NCBI RefSeq assembly: GCF_037137075.1
Contig: NZ_JBBBNV010000001.1
Location: forward strand, 1-64,000
DNA: 64,000 nucleotides
Source: JBBBNV01 sp037137075
GTDB taxonomy: Bacteria > Bacillota > Bacilli > Paenibacillales > NBRC-103111
Direction of reading: 5' to 3'
Under the pieces are notes generated by a model. The model saw only the letters and a list, made by a program, of their open reading frames with translations, was not told the DNA's origin and made no database searches. This document shows, piece after piece, positions 16,327-24,255 of the stretch. The number at the start of each line of letters is the position of its first letter. Position 1 is the stretch's first letter. A program made the translations under genes and the position numbers.

Positions 16327-17412
16327 ATGGCACAGAAATTAAAGGTTGGTATTGTTGGAGGAACTGGCATGGTCGGCCAGCGTTTTGTTCAGCTCCTGGA
16401 TGGTCATCCATGGTTTCAAGTAACGGCTATTGCTGCAAGCAGCAGCTCCGCAGGAAAAACCTATGAAGAATCGGTACAGGGCCGCTGGAAATTGTCCAGC
16501 CCGATTCCGGATGCTGTGAAGGGCATCGTTGTACAGGACGCTTCCAAGGTGGAAGAGGTTGCTTCGGCTGTCGATTTTATTTTTTGCGCAGTCGATATGA
16601 AAAAGAATGAAATTCAAGCGCTGGAGGAAGCATACGCCAAAACAGGCACGCCGGTAATCTCCAATAACTCGGCGCATCGTTGGACTCCGGACATTCCGAT
16701 GATTATTCCGGAAATTAACCCGGGTCATATGGATGTCATTGCCGCGCAAAGAAAACGTCTCGGCACCTCGACCGGATTTATCGCGGTGAAGCCGAACTGC
16801 TCCATCCAGAGCTATGTGCCTGCGCTTCACGCCCTGCTGGACTTCAAGCCGACTACGGTGGTGGCTTCGACATATCAGGCGATTTCCGGAGCGGGTAAAA
16901 ACTTTACCGATTGGCCGGAGATGCTGGATAACGTAATCCCTTATATCGGGGGCGAAGAAGAAAAAAGCGAGCAGGAGCCGCTGCGCATTTGGGGCAGCAT
17001 TGTCAATAACGAAATTGTTAAAGCGAGCGCGCCCTTGATTACAACCCAGTGCATCCGCGTTCCGGTAACTGACGGGCACTTGGCGACAGTATTCGTTTCG
17101 TTCGAGAAAAAGCCGTCCAAGGAAGAAATTCTTGCCCGCTGGCAGCAATTCAAAGGACGTCCGCAGGAGCTGGGTCTGCCTAGCGCGCCGAAACAGTTTA
17201 TTACGTATTTTGAAGAAGAAAATCGTCCGCAAACGAAGCTTGACCGTGACATTGAACGCGGAATGGGCGTTTCTGCAGGCAGACTGCGTGAGGATTCCCT
17301 TTACGATTTCAAATTTGTAGGGTTGTCCCATAATACCTTGCGCGGTGCGGCAGGCGGCGCTGTTCTGATTGCCGAGCTGCTGAAGGCGGAAGGCTATATT
17401 CAGGCGAAATAA
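16327..17412 (+). CDS. asd: aspartate-semialdehyde dehydrogenase
   Basis: A 361-residue protein. The N-terminal NADP-binding VGIVGGTGMVGQRFVQLL, the active-site KPNCSIQSYVPAL with catalytic Cys, and CIRVPVTDGHLATVFV are typical of aspartate-semialdehyde dehydrogenase of the archaeal/fungal-like subgroup. It reduces aspartyl phosphate to aspartate semialdehyde, the branch point to lysine, threonine and methionine. ATG 16327 follows GGGAGAGAGGA; the frame is open upstream into the T-box terminator, but starting there makes no sense. Expression is controlled by the T-box leader, so the pathway responds to charging of one of the derived amino acids. It is a single-gene unit closed by a terminator at 17481. 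Confidence 0.94.
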   Translation: MAQKLKVGIVGGTGMVGQRFVQLLDGHPWFQVTAIAASSSSAGKTYEESVQGRWKLSSPIPDAVKGIVVQDASKVEEVASAVDFIFCAVDMKKNEIQALEEAYAKTGTPVISNNSAHRWTPDIPMIIPEINPGHMDVIAAQRKRLGTSTGFIAVKPNCSIQSYVPALHALLDFKPTTVVASTYQAISGAGKNFTDWPEMLDNVIPYIGGEEEKSEQEPLRIWGSIVNNEIVKASAPLITTQCIRVPVTDGHLATVFVSFEKKPSKEEILARWQQFKGRPQELGLPSAPKQFITYFEEENRPQTKLDRDIERGMGVSAGRLREDSLYDFKFVGLSHNTLRGAAGGAVLIAELLKAEGYIQAK

Positions 17413-17480
17413 GTTTGCGCGGCTCAAGCTGCGCTAACTACGGAAACAGCTGGAATCAAGCTGAAGCAGTAGAAATAGCA

Positions 17481-17519
17481 ACAGCAAGCCCTTTGAATGC
17501 GGGGCTTGCTGTTTTTTTT
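17481..17519 (+). terminator. intrinsic terminator after asd
   Basis: ACAGCAAGCCC at 17481-17491 pairs with GGGCTTGCTGT at 17502-17512, followed by a run of eight T. Confidence 0.88.
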
Positions 17520-17831
17520 GATGGGATGGAAGCTGCTTATCCGGGTGAGGTGCCGGACTCTCTAGCAGTGAACTGCCCCCTCTGGAGTCCTTCGTTTGCG
17601 ATGTCATGATCCCGCTCGTCCATTCCATAAACGGGACACGCCGCGCTGACAGGAGCAGTCCGAGCGGCTGTTAAGCTGGACACAGCGAAGGCTAAAGCGA
17701 TGAATTAGGGCGTCCCGCAGGTTTTTTGTTGCCAACCGGAAGCCATGCTGTGAAATTTAGGTATAATAAGAAAAGAAGGAAAGCGATAAGGAAGCATCGA
17801 TAACAAAAACCATGGGATAAGAGGAGATACA
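17520..17831. other. intergenic region before selO
   Basis: No gene is supported. GGTATAATAAG at about 17760 offers a -10 for the next gene but the -35 is weak. GAGGAG at about 17820 is its ribosome binding site. Confidence 0.4.
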
Positions 17832-19307
17832 ATGACAGAGAAAAAATCAATGCCGGAAGCGGGCTGGCGCTTCGATAACAGCTATTCCGTTCTGCCGGAA
17901 TTGGCATACACCAAACAAAGCCCCACGCCGGTACAAGCGCCGAGGCTTGTTGTGTTTAATGGCCCCCTGGCGGCTTCGTTGGGGCTGAATGCCGGTGCGC
18001 TGCGAAGCGATGAAGGCGCCGCTGTGCTTGCCGGCAATCACATCCCGGAGGGCGCAGAGCCGCTTGCCCAGGCCTATGCAGGGCATCAATTCGGGCATTT
18101 TACGATGCTGGGGGACGGCCGGGCCCTGCTGCTCGGCGAGCACATGACCCCGCAAGGGCAGCGATTTGATATTCAGCTCAAGGGGGCAGGCAGAACGCCG
18201 TATTCCCGCGGAGGAGACGGCCGGGCGGCGCTTGGACCGATGCTGCGTGAATACATCATCAGTGAAGCGATGCATGGACTTGGTATTCCGACTACCCGCA
18301 GCTTGGCAGTAACGGCCACGGGAGAGCCTGTGTACCGCGAGACGGAGCTGCCCGGGGCAATACTGACCCGGGTGGCAGCCAGCCATTTGCGTGTGGGTAC
18401 CTTTCAATTTATGTCCAGATGGGGCACGGATGAACAGCTGCGCGCCCTGGCTGATTACACTTTGCAGCGGCATTTCCCGAACGCACAGGCGGCCGGGCAG
18501 CCGTATTTATCACTTCTGCGTGAGGTTATTCAGCGTCAGGTGCAGCTGATTGCCAAATGGCAGCTTGTCGGCTTTATTCACGGGGTGATGAATACGGACA
18601 ATATGGCTCTCAGCGGTGAAACGATTGATTATGGCCCATGTGCTTTTATGGACGCTTACGATCCGGCTGCGGTATTCAGCTCAATTGATGCTCAGGGACG
18701 GTATGCCTATGGCAATCAGCCGCGTATTGCCGCCTGGAATTTGGCAAGATTCGCCGAAGCCTTATTGCCGCTGCTGCATGACGATGAGGATCAGGCGGTG
18801 CAGCTTGCGGAGGGTGCGCTTGCGGATTTCGTTCAGCTGTACCACGGACACTGGTTTACAGGGATGAGAGCCAAGCTGGGGCTTTTTAACGAAGAGCCTG
18901 AGGATGTAGGCCTGATTGAACAATTGCTCGGTATGATGCAGAAGCACCGTGCCGACTATACGAATACGTTCCGGGCTTTAACGTTTAACAAGCCGGAGGA
19001 AACGGTCATGTTCGGCGCCGCAGAGTTTGCCCGGTGGCAGGAGCAATGGAAGGCCAGACAAAGCAGGCAGCCGATGCCGCATGAACAGGTACAGCAGCTG
19101 ATGCAGCGCAGCAATCCGGCCGTCATCCCCCGCAATCACCGGGTAGAAGAGGCGCTGAAGGCCGCTGTGGAACAAGAAGATTATACTGTCATGGAACGGC
19201 TTGTAGACATATTGTCGCGACCTTACGATCACGACGCAGAGCAGGAGGCTTACTGCACGCCGCCGGAGCCGTCAGCGCAGCCTTACCGGACCTTTTGCGG
19301 GACGTGA
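17832..19307 (+). CDS. selO: protein adenylyltransferase SelO (YdiU family)
   Basis: A 491-residue protein, full family length. Recognised blocks: N-terminal WRFDNSYSVLPELAY, AQAYAGHQFGHF, LGDGRALLLGE, IQLKGAGRTPYSRGGDGRAA and VGFIHGVMNTDNMALSGETI with DYGPCAFMD, which form the pseudokinase-like active site. SelO transfers AMP from ATP to Ser, Thr or Tyr of target proteins, linked to redox control. It ends in FCGT, with Cys where the eukaryotic homologue carries selenocysteine. The ATG at 17832 has GAGGAG upstream. It is monocistronic, with its own terminator. Confidence 0.93.
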   Translation: MTEKKSMPEAGWRFDNSYSVLPELAYTKQSPTPVQAPRLVVFNGPLAASLGLNAGALRSDEGAAVLAGNHIPEGAEPLAQAYAGHQFGHFTMLGDGRALLLGEHMTPQGQRFDIQLKGAGRTPYSRGGDGRAALGPMLREYIISEAMHGLGIPTTRSLAVTATGEPVYRETELPGAILTRVAASHLRVGTFQFMSRWGTDEQLRALADYTLQRHFPNAQAAGQPYLSLLREVIQRQVQLIAKWQLVGFIHGVMNTDNMALSGETIDYGPCAFMDAYDPAAVFSSIDAQGRYAYGNQPRIAAWNLARFAEALLPLLHDDEDQAVQLAEGALADFVQLYHGHWFTGMRAKLGLFNEEPEDVGLIEQLLGMMQKHRADYTNTFRALTFNKPEETVMFGAAEFARWQEQWKARQSRQPMPHEQVQQLMQRSNPAVIPRNHRVEEALKAAVEQEDYTVMERLVDILSRPYDHDAEQEAYCTPPEPSAQPYRTFCGT

Positions 19308-19378
19308 TGAACGGAACAGCAGGCGAAAAAAATAAAAGACGCATCCCTAAAAACACAGCAGCGGAAGCCTTGCGAGCA

Positions 19379-19422
19379 GCGGTCTTGGACTTCATATCGG
19401 AGTCCGGGACCGCCGTTTTATT
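19379..19422 (+). terminator. intrinsic terminator after selO
   Basis: GCGGTC at 19379-19384 and GACCGC at 19408-19413, with an inner GGACT/AGTCC pairing, form a hairpin followed by GTTTTATTTATT. Confidence 0.75.
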
Positions 19423-19495
19423 TATTCGCGGGGGGTCATTTTACGGATTGGAATAAACAGCGGCGTGACGGGGGAAGCTTTAATTTTAACAGGTC

Positions 19496-19524
19496 TTGAC
19501 AAAAATTGTTTCAGGATTAATAAT
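19496..19524 (+). promoter_or_regulatory. strong SigA-type promoter of the zinc exporter gene
   Basis: TTGACA at 19496-19501 and AATAAT at 19519-19524 are exactly 17 bases apart. Confidence 0.8.
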
Positions 19525-19528
19525 GAAC

Positions 19529-19548
19529 ATATGAACAGTTATTCATAT
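19529..19548 (+). promoter_or_regulatory. ArsR/SmtB-type (CzrA-like) operator
   Basis: ATATGAA at 19529-19535 and TTCATAT at 19542-19548 form a palindrome with a 6-base spacer over the transcript start. ATATGAACANNTATTCAT is the form seen at metal-sensing ArsR/SmtB operators such as CzrA sites. It implies release of repression by zinc or a similar metal. No ArsR gene is adjacent. Confidence 0.65.
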
Positions 19549-19591
19549 ATAAGTCATTGCACATGTTCTTATGTGTATAGGAGGTAAGCGT

Positions 19592-20602
19592 ATGGAAGCA
19601 GTTAAGCATAGTCATAATCATCACGACCATCAAGAGCATCATGACCATGATCATCAGGAGCATCACGGTCACGGGCACGGCCATTCACATCATGGACACT
19701 CCTACGGTCACCTTGGGCATCATCACGCTGACCCGAACGGCAACAAAAAAGGGTTAACGATTGCATTAGTCATTACGGTCGGGATTATGTTTCTGGAATT
19801 TTTCGGAGGACTGATTACGAACAGCCTCGCTCTTTTATCCGATAGCGGCCATATGCTAAATGATGCGAGCTCCCTGGCATTAAGCCTGGTCGCGGTCTGG
19901 TTTGCGGCAAGACCCGCCTCGCCGGATAGAACCTACGGTTTTTACCGTTTTGAAATTCTCGCTGCGCTGTTGAACGGCGTAACGCTGTTCATCGTGGCTG
20001 GATTTATTATTTGGGAAGCGGTGGAGCGGTTTACACAGCCTCCGGCAGTAGCCAGCGGTTCGATGATGCTGATTGCCTGCGTGGGCCTGCTGGCCAATAT
20101 CATGAGTGCCTGGGCCTTGATGAGAAAAGGGGATGTCCGAAATAACATCAACCTTCGCAGCGCGTACCTGCATGTCATTGGAGATGCCTTGGGCTCAGTA
20201 GGGGCCATTGCTGCCGGTCTGATCATGTTGATTTTTGGCTGGTACATCGCGGACCCGATCATCAGCGTCGTGGTTGCTCTGATGATTCTCAAAGGAGCCT
20301 GGGGGATTATTAGAAGCACCATCCATATCCTGATGGAAGGCACACCCGCAACAATCAATGCAGCCGAAGTGAAAAAAGCCTTAGAAAGCATTGACGGCGT
20401 CCGGGACGTTCATGACCTGCATATTTGGACGATAACCTCAGGTCTGGACTCCCTCACTTGCCACCTCTTTATCGATGACAATCAGGACAATCAGCATATT
20501 TTGCAGCAAGCCATCCGGTTAATAGAGGACAAGTTCAACATCCAGCATACAACCATTCAAATCGAGAGTGCCGCGATCCAGCACGGACCATTGAAGGTGT
20601 AG
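19592..20602 (+). CDS. cation diffusion facilitator, zinc exporter (CzcD/ZitB type)
   Basis: A 336-residue protein. Residues 5-55 are a His-rich cytosolic segment with about two dozen His in H-D-H-E-H-G-H patterns. Six membrane helices follow, with paired metal-site motifs DSGHMLNDAS in TM2 and HVIGDALGS in TM5, then a C-terminal ferredoxin-like domain with DGVRDVHDLHIWTI. It exports Zn2+ (possibly also Co or Cd) by proton exchange. The ATG at 19592 has AGGAGG 7 bases upstream; an in-frame GTG 21 bases earlier is rejected. The palindromic operator over its promoter suggests control by an ArsR-type metal sensor encoded elsewhere. Confidence 0.93.
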   Translation: MEAVKHSHNHHDHQEHHDHDHQEHHGHGHGHSHHGHSYGHLGHHHADPNGNKKGLTIALVITVGIMFLEFFGGLITNSLALLSDSGHMLNDASSLALSLVAVWFAARPASPDRTYGFYRFEILAALLNGVTLFIVAGFIIWEAVERFTQPPAVASGSMMLIACVGLLANIMSAWALMRKGDVRNNINLRSAYLHVIGDALGSVGAIAAGLIMLIFGWYIADPIISVVVALMILKGAWGIIRSTIHILMEGTPATINAAEVKKALESIDGVRDVHDLHIWTITSGLDSLTCHLFIDDNQDNQHILQQAIRLIEDKFNIQHTTIQIESAAIQHGPLKV

Positions 20603-20778
20603 CCGCTAGTCGCACACATCCAGTCATGCTTCAACGTCACCGCCACGGAAGTAACCCCATTGGTTAGCTGCCTAGCCATTGGAGGGTGAAGCTTCCGGGC
20701 GGTTTTCTGCTTTCGGTTAGCCATCATGCCAATGAAGCTGCAGGCTCCATGCTCTCGAGCCGCTGCGACGACTTCTCG

Positions 20779-20807
20779 TTGTGCGCGCTGCCGTTTTATT
20801 TTATAAT
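20779..20807 (+). promoter_or_regulatory. candidate promoter of the two-component operon
   Basis: TTGTGC at 20779-20784 and TATAAT at 20802-20807 are 17 bases apart, 44 bases before the response regulator start. Confidence 0.55.
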
Positions 20808-20851
20808 TACCTCGGTATGGCTGATAACGATTCTCAAAGAAGGGGAGCCTG

Positions 20852-21529
20852 ATGAAAACCATTTTGCTCATTGAAGACGAAAAAAATATGTCGCGCCTTA
20901 TCGAATTGGAGCTTCGGCATGAGTCCTTTGAGGTGACAGTTGCTTACGATGGGACGCGGGGACTGGAGCTGGCCTTGCAGCAGGAATGGGGGGTTATTTT
21001 ATTGGACCTCATGCTGCCGGGTATAGATGGCATTGAAGTATGCCGCCGTATACGTGAGGTGAAGAAAACACCGATTATTATGCTAACGGCCAGGGACAGT
21101 GTTCAGGACCGGATCTCCGGACTGGATAGCGGCGCCGATGATTACCTGCCGAAGCCCTTTGCGATTGAGGAGCTGCTGGCCCGCATACGGGTCGTATTCA
21201 GAAGACAGGAGGATGCCGCCGGGAAGTCGATGCAGTTTCTTACCTTTCACGACATCATGATGAATCTGGATACCCGGAGTGTTACCAAGGGCGGAAAAAG
21301 CATCGATCTGACCAAAAGAGAATTCGACCTGCTTCTCGCCTTCATGAGGAATACGAATCGGGTGCTCGCGCGGGAAGCATTGCTGGATATGGTATGGGGC
21401 TTCGAGGCAGTGGTGGAAAAGAACGTGGTAGACGTGTACGTGCGGTACCTGCGGAACAAAATGGACAGCCCCTCCGGGGATAGCTGTATACAGACCGTAC
21501 GCGGTATTGGCTATGTGATGAAGCGATGA
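20852..21529 (+). CDS. OmpR/PhoB-type response regulator
   Basis: A 225-residue protein. Receiver domain 1-115: acidic pocket IEDE (residues 8-10), phospho-acceptor Asp52 in LLDLMLPG, MLTARD, and GADDYLPKPF with the conserved Lys. The C-terminal winged helix has IDLTKREFDLLLAFMRN and VVDVYVRYLRNKM, then RGIGYVMK. It resembles ArlR/CssR-type regulators. It shares ATGA with the downstream kinase gene, so the pair is translationally coupled. The signal is unknown. Confidence 0.92.
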   Translation: MKTILLIEDEKNMSRLIELELRHESFEVTVAYDGTRGLELALQQEWGVILLDLMLPGIDGIEVCRRIREVKKTPIIMLTARDSVQDRISGLDSGADDYLPKPFAIEELLARIRVVFRRQEDAAGKSMQFLTFHDIMMNLDTRSVTKGGKSIDLTKREFDLLLAFMRNTNRVLAREALLDMVWGFEAVVEKNVVDVYVRYLRNKMDSPSGDSCIQTVRGIGYVMKR

Positions 21530-22929
21530 AGCGATTTCCCTTGCGCTTCGCCCAAATCCAGCTGAAGTGGAAGCTGACGATATGGTCCACTCTCCTGCTT
21601 GTTTTGCTGTTTGCTGTGTATAATGCCGTGCAGTATGTGTTTGTGGAACGATGGATGATTCAGCAGGAAGTAGCGAACACACAGCAGGATATGAGGGAAA
21701 TTCTGAACTACTTTCTGGAAAATGAGGTGGCCTTTGATGAATCGAAGTCCATGCAGGTACGTAATTTCCTGGAAAGAATCAACCGCCGCGACCAGCTCAT
21801 TCGGGTTCTGAATGAGAAGGGGGAGCCTATCCTGACCGTATCGGATGATATTCCCGAGCAGTGGGTGGCGCCCAAGGCTGTAACCACAACGGAATGGATT
21901 GGGCTGAGGCATGCCAATGATCGCTTAGTGATTATGCGAAGCCCGCTGACGATTTTCAAATTCAACGGAACGATTGAAATCATTACAAATATTGTCAATT
22001 TCGAGAAGCTGACGAGTGCGCTGTTCTATGTGATGGCGCTGGGCGGCCTGGGGGCCGTAGCGGTCAGCGCACTGGGAGGACGGCTGTTGGCGGGACAACT
22101 GCTAAAGCCATTGCAGACGATGGCCGAAACGATCCGGAACATCAAGAGAAAAGGGCTGCACGAACGAATGCAGCTGAACGATAACAAAGACGAGATCGCC
22201 ACTTTGATGGTCATGTTCAATACCATGATGGATCAAGTGGAGCGCTCCTTTCAACAGCAGCGGCAGTTCGTCGAGGATGCCTCGCATGAGTTGAGAACCC
22301 CGGTAGCGATTATAGAGGGTCATCTTTCCCTTCTGCAGCGGTGGGGCAAGCATGATCCAGCTGTATTGGAAGAGTCGTTGAACGCCTCGATACAGGAGGC
22401 CGCCCGTCTCAAAATACTCGTACAAGAGCTTCTGGCGCTTAGCCGTGCGGAAAAGCTGGATCAGGCCTATGTCTCTGAAATGAACGATCCGGAGCCATTT
22501 ATTCGAACGATACTCCGGAATATGGAAGTGCTTCACCCGGCGTTCCATATGGAAGCCGAGCTGGATGCACTAAAGCCGGTTTCCCTGGCGATACCGGCCC
22601 AGCATTTGGAGCAGCTTCTTCTCATCGTGCTCGATAATGCGGTTAAATACTCGGGGGACAGCAAATCGGTTCGTTTATACGCCACAGTGAATGAAGCTGC
22701 AGCTTGTATAGCGGTGATGGATTCGGGTATCGGAATCCCGGAAGCCGATTTGCCTTATGTCACGGATCGGTTTTATCGTGTAGATACCGCCCGCGGCAAC
22801 GGGCAGGGGGGGCATGGGCTTGGTTTAGCTATTGCCAAGCGCTTAGTAGAAGTGCACAACGGCACCATTGCCTTGAAGAGTGTTGAAGGTAAAGGGACTA
22901 CAGTTTATATTTCTTTACCGATTAGGTAA
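21526..22929 (+). CDS. sensor histidine kinase
   Basis: A 467-residue membrane kinase. TM1 is about residues 14-34 (TIWSTLLLVLLFAVYNAV), an extracellular sensor of about 130 residues follows, then TM2 at about 165-188, and a HAMP segment (LLKPLQTMAETIRNIKR). The HisKA box is FVEDASHELRTPVAIIEGHL with the phosphorylated His, and HATPase_c has LLIVLDNAVKYSG, MDSGIGIPEADLPYVTDRFY and GGHGLGLAIAK. It resembles ArlS/CssS. Its stop codon lies inside the terminator hairpin that ends the operon. Confidence 0.92.
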   Translation: MKRFPLRFAQIQLKWKLTIWSTLLLVLLFAVYNAVQYVFVERWMIQQEVANTQQDMREILNYFLENEVAFDESKSMQVRNFLERINRRDQLIRVLNEKGEPILTVSDDIPEQWVAPKAVTTTEWIGLRHANDRLVIMRSPLTIFKFNGTIEIITNIVNFEKLTSALFYVMALGGLGAVAVSALGGRLLAGQLLKPLQTMAETIRNIKRKGLHERMQLNDNKDEIATLMVMFNTMMDQVERSFQQQRQFVEDASHELRTPVAIIEGHLSLLQRWGKHDPAVLEESLNASIQEAARLKILVQELLALSRAEKLDQAYVSEMNDPEPFIRTILRNMEVLHPAFHMEAELDALKPVSLAIPAQHLEQLLLIVLDNAVKYSGDSKSVRLYATVNEAAACIAVMDSGIGIPEADLPYVTDRFYRVDTARGNGQGGHGLGLAIAKRLVEVHNGTIALKSVEGKGTTVYISLPIR

Positions 22930-22944
22930 AGAAATATTTTTTTC
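22908..22944 (+). terminator. terminator overlapping the kinase stop codon
   Basis: TATTTCTTTACC at 22908-22919 and GGTAAAGAAATA at 22925-22936 pair perfectly, followed by seven or more T. The TAA of the kinase gene is at 22927-22929, within the 3' arm. Confidence 0.85.
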
Positions 22945-22969
22945 TCAGAGAATTCTCATTTTCGTCAGC

Positions 22970-23016
22970 TATAATGTTTAATAGTCGAGCTTGAACGGTA
23001 ATGATATTCATTATCA
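22970..23016 (+). promoter_or_regulatory. promoter -10 and Fur box of the iron transport operon
   Basis: TATAAT at 22970-22975 is a likely -10; the -35 is poor. TGATATTCATTATCA at 23002-23016 matches the Fur 7-1-7 box TGATAATNATTATCA with one mismatch and lies about 20 bases after the predicted start. It points to repression by Fe-Fur. Confidence 0.7.
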
Positions 23017-23138
23017 TCATTGGCGCCTAACCGAATTGACCGTACATAGGGGAGAGGAGTTTGTTCTTTTTTTTCATTCTCTACCGAGAATGAGTCTTAC
23101 TATCACATTAATCAACGGAATGGAGATGCAGATTTCAA

Positions 23139-24254
23139 ATGAAAAAGCAAAGTATGTTCAGCACTATGCTGCTGATTTTCCTGTCATTTCTTGTAGCCGC
23201 ATGCGGCTCCAGCTCCTCCACAGGCGGGACGGGCTCCAGCTCGTCATCGCAGCCTAAAACAGAGAACGCCAGCCCGGCCGCTAGTCCTTCTGCAAGCAAG
23301 GAGCAGGTCGTGAACATTTATACGGCGAGACACTATGAAGTGGATAGTGTATTATACGATGCTTTTACGAAGCAAACCGGGATTAAAGTAAACGAGATCA
23401 AAGGCACAGCCGAAGAGCTGGTTGAACGCTTGAAGCGTGAAGGCGCAAATTCAGAGGCTGATTTGTTCGTCACCGTTGATGGAGGCGTGCTGAACTACGC
23501 GAAACAGAACGGCGTGCTGCAAGCGCTCCAGTCTCCGGTTATCGACCAGAATGTGCCCAAGCAGCTGCGTGACAAGGAAGACAACTGGATTGGCATCGCT
23601 ACACGTGCCCGGGTAATCGTATATGCCAAGGATCGGGTGAAACCGGAGGAATTGTCCACTTATGAGGATTTGGCAACTGAAAAGTGGAAAGGAAAAGTGC
23701 TGGTCCGCTCTTCAACCAGCTTGTACAACCAATCTCTTGTCGCTTCTTTTATTGAGCTTAACGGCGAAGACAAGGCTGAAGCTTGGGCGAAAGGCATCAC
23801 AGCCAATTTGGCTCGCAAGCCGGAAGGCGGAGACCGTGATCAAGCCAAGGCGATTGCAGCCAAGGTCGGTGATGTCGCGATTATGAATACGTATTATTTA
23901 GGTCAAATGCTCGTGTCCAAGGACGCGGAAGAAGTGAAGGTAGCGCAAAACATCGGCGTCTTTTTCCCGAATCAGGCGACAACAGGCACGCACCTTAACA
24001 TTAGCGGCGTAGGCTTGACGAAGCACGCCAAAAACAAAGAAAACGCAATCAAGCTGGTGGAATTTATAACTTCGAAGGAAGGGCAATCCCTTCTCACGAA
24101 AGGCAGCTTTGAATTCCCGGTCAATGAAGCGGCGGACAAGCCGGAGCTGTTAAAAGCGTGGGGGACATTCAAATCCCAGCAAATCGATTTTGCGAAGCTC
24201 GGAGAGCATAATAAAAAAGCGACTGAAATTTTCAACAAGGTAGGCTGGAAGTAA
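23139..24254 (+). CDS. iron(III) ABC transporter substrate-binding lipoprotein (FutA/FbpA type)
   Basis: A 371-residue lipoprotein with lipobox VAAC (Cys22) and a Ser/Gly-rich linker to about residue 50. The binding domain starts VVNIYTARHYEVDSVLYDAF (the usual NIYS.RHY of FutA/FbpA), with DLFVTVDGGVLNYAKQNGVL, ATRARVIVYAKDRV, GDVAIMNTYYLGQM and INISGVGLTKHAKN-like core. The paired Tyr in NTYYLGQM match the iron-ligating tyrosines of the family. It captures ferric iron, or a simple ferric chelate, for the permease and ATPase that follow. It is the first gene of a three-gene operon under a Fur box. Confidence 0.92.
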   Translation: MKKQSMFSTMLLIFLSFLVAACGSSSSTGGTGSSSSSQPKTENASPAASPSASKEQVVNIYTARHYEVDSVLYDAFTKQTGIKVNEIKGTAEELVERLKREGANSEADLFVTVDGGVLNYAKQNGVLQALQSPVIDQNVPKQLRDKEDNWIGIATRARVIVYAKDRVKPEELSTYEDLATEKWKGKVLVRSSTSLYNQSLVASFIELNGEDKAEAWAKGITANLARKPEGGDRDQAKAIAAKVGDVAIMNTYYLGQMLVSKDAEEVKVAQNIGVFFPNQATTGTHLNISGVGLTKHAKNKENAIKLVEFITSKEGQSLLTKGSFEFPVNEAADKPELLKAWGTFKSQQIDFAKLGEHNKKATEIFNKVGWK

Positions 24255-24255
24255 C

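Noticed and set aside
19942..20391. 149-codon frame antisense to the zinc exporter
   Set aside because: It mirrors the exporter codons and has no start signals.
20557..20871. 104-codon minus-strand frame spanning the gap before the response regulator
   Set aside because: It overlaps the exporter 3' end and the promoter of the two-component operon, has no ribosome binding site and no recognisable motif.
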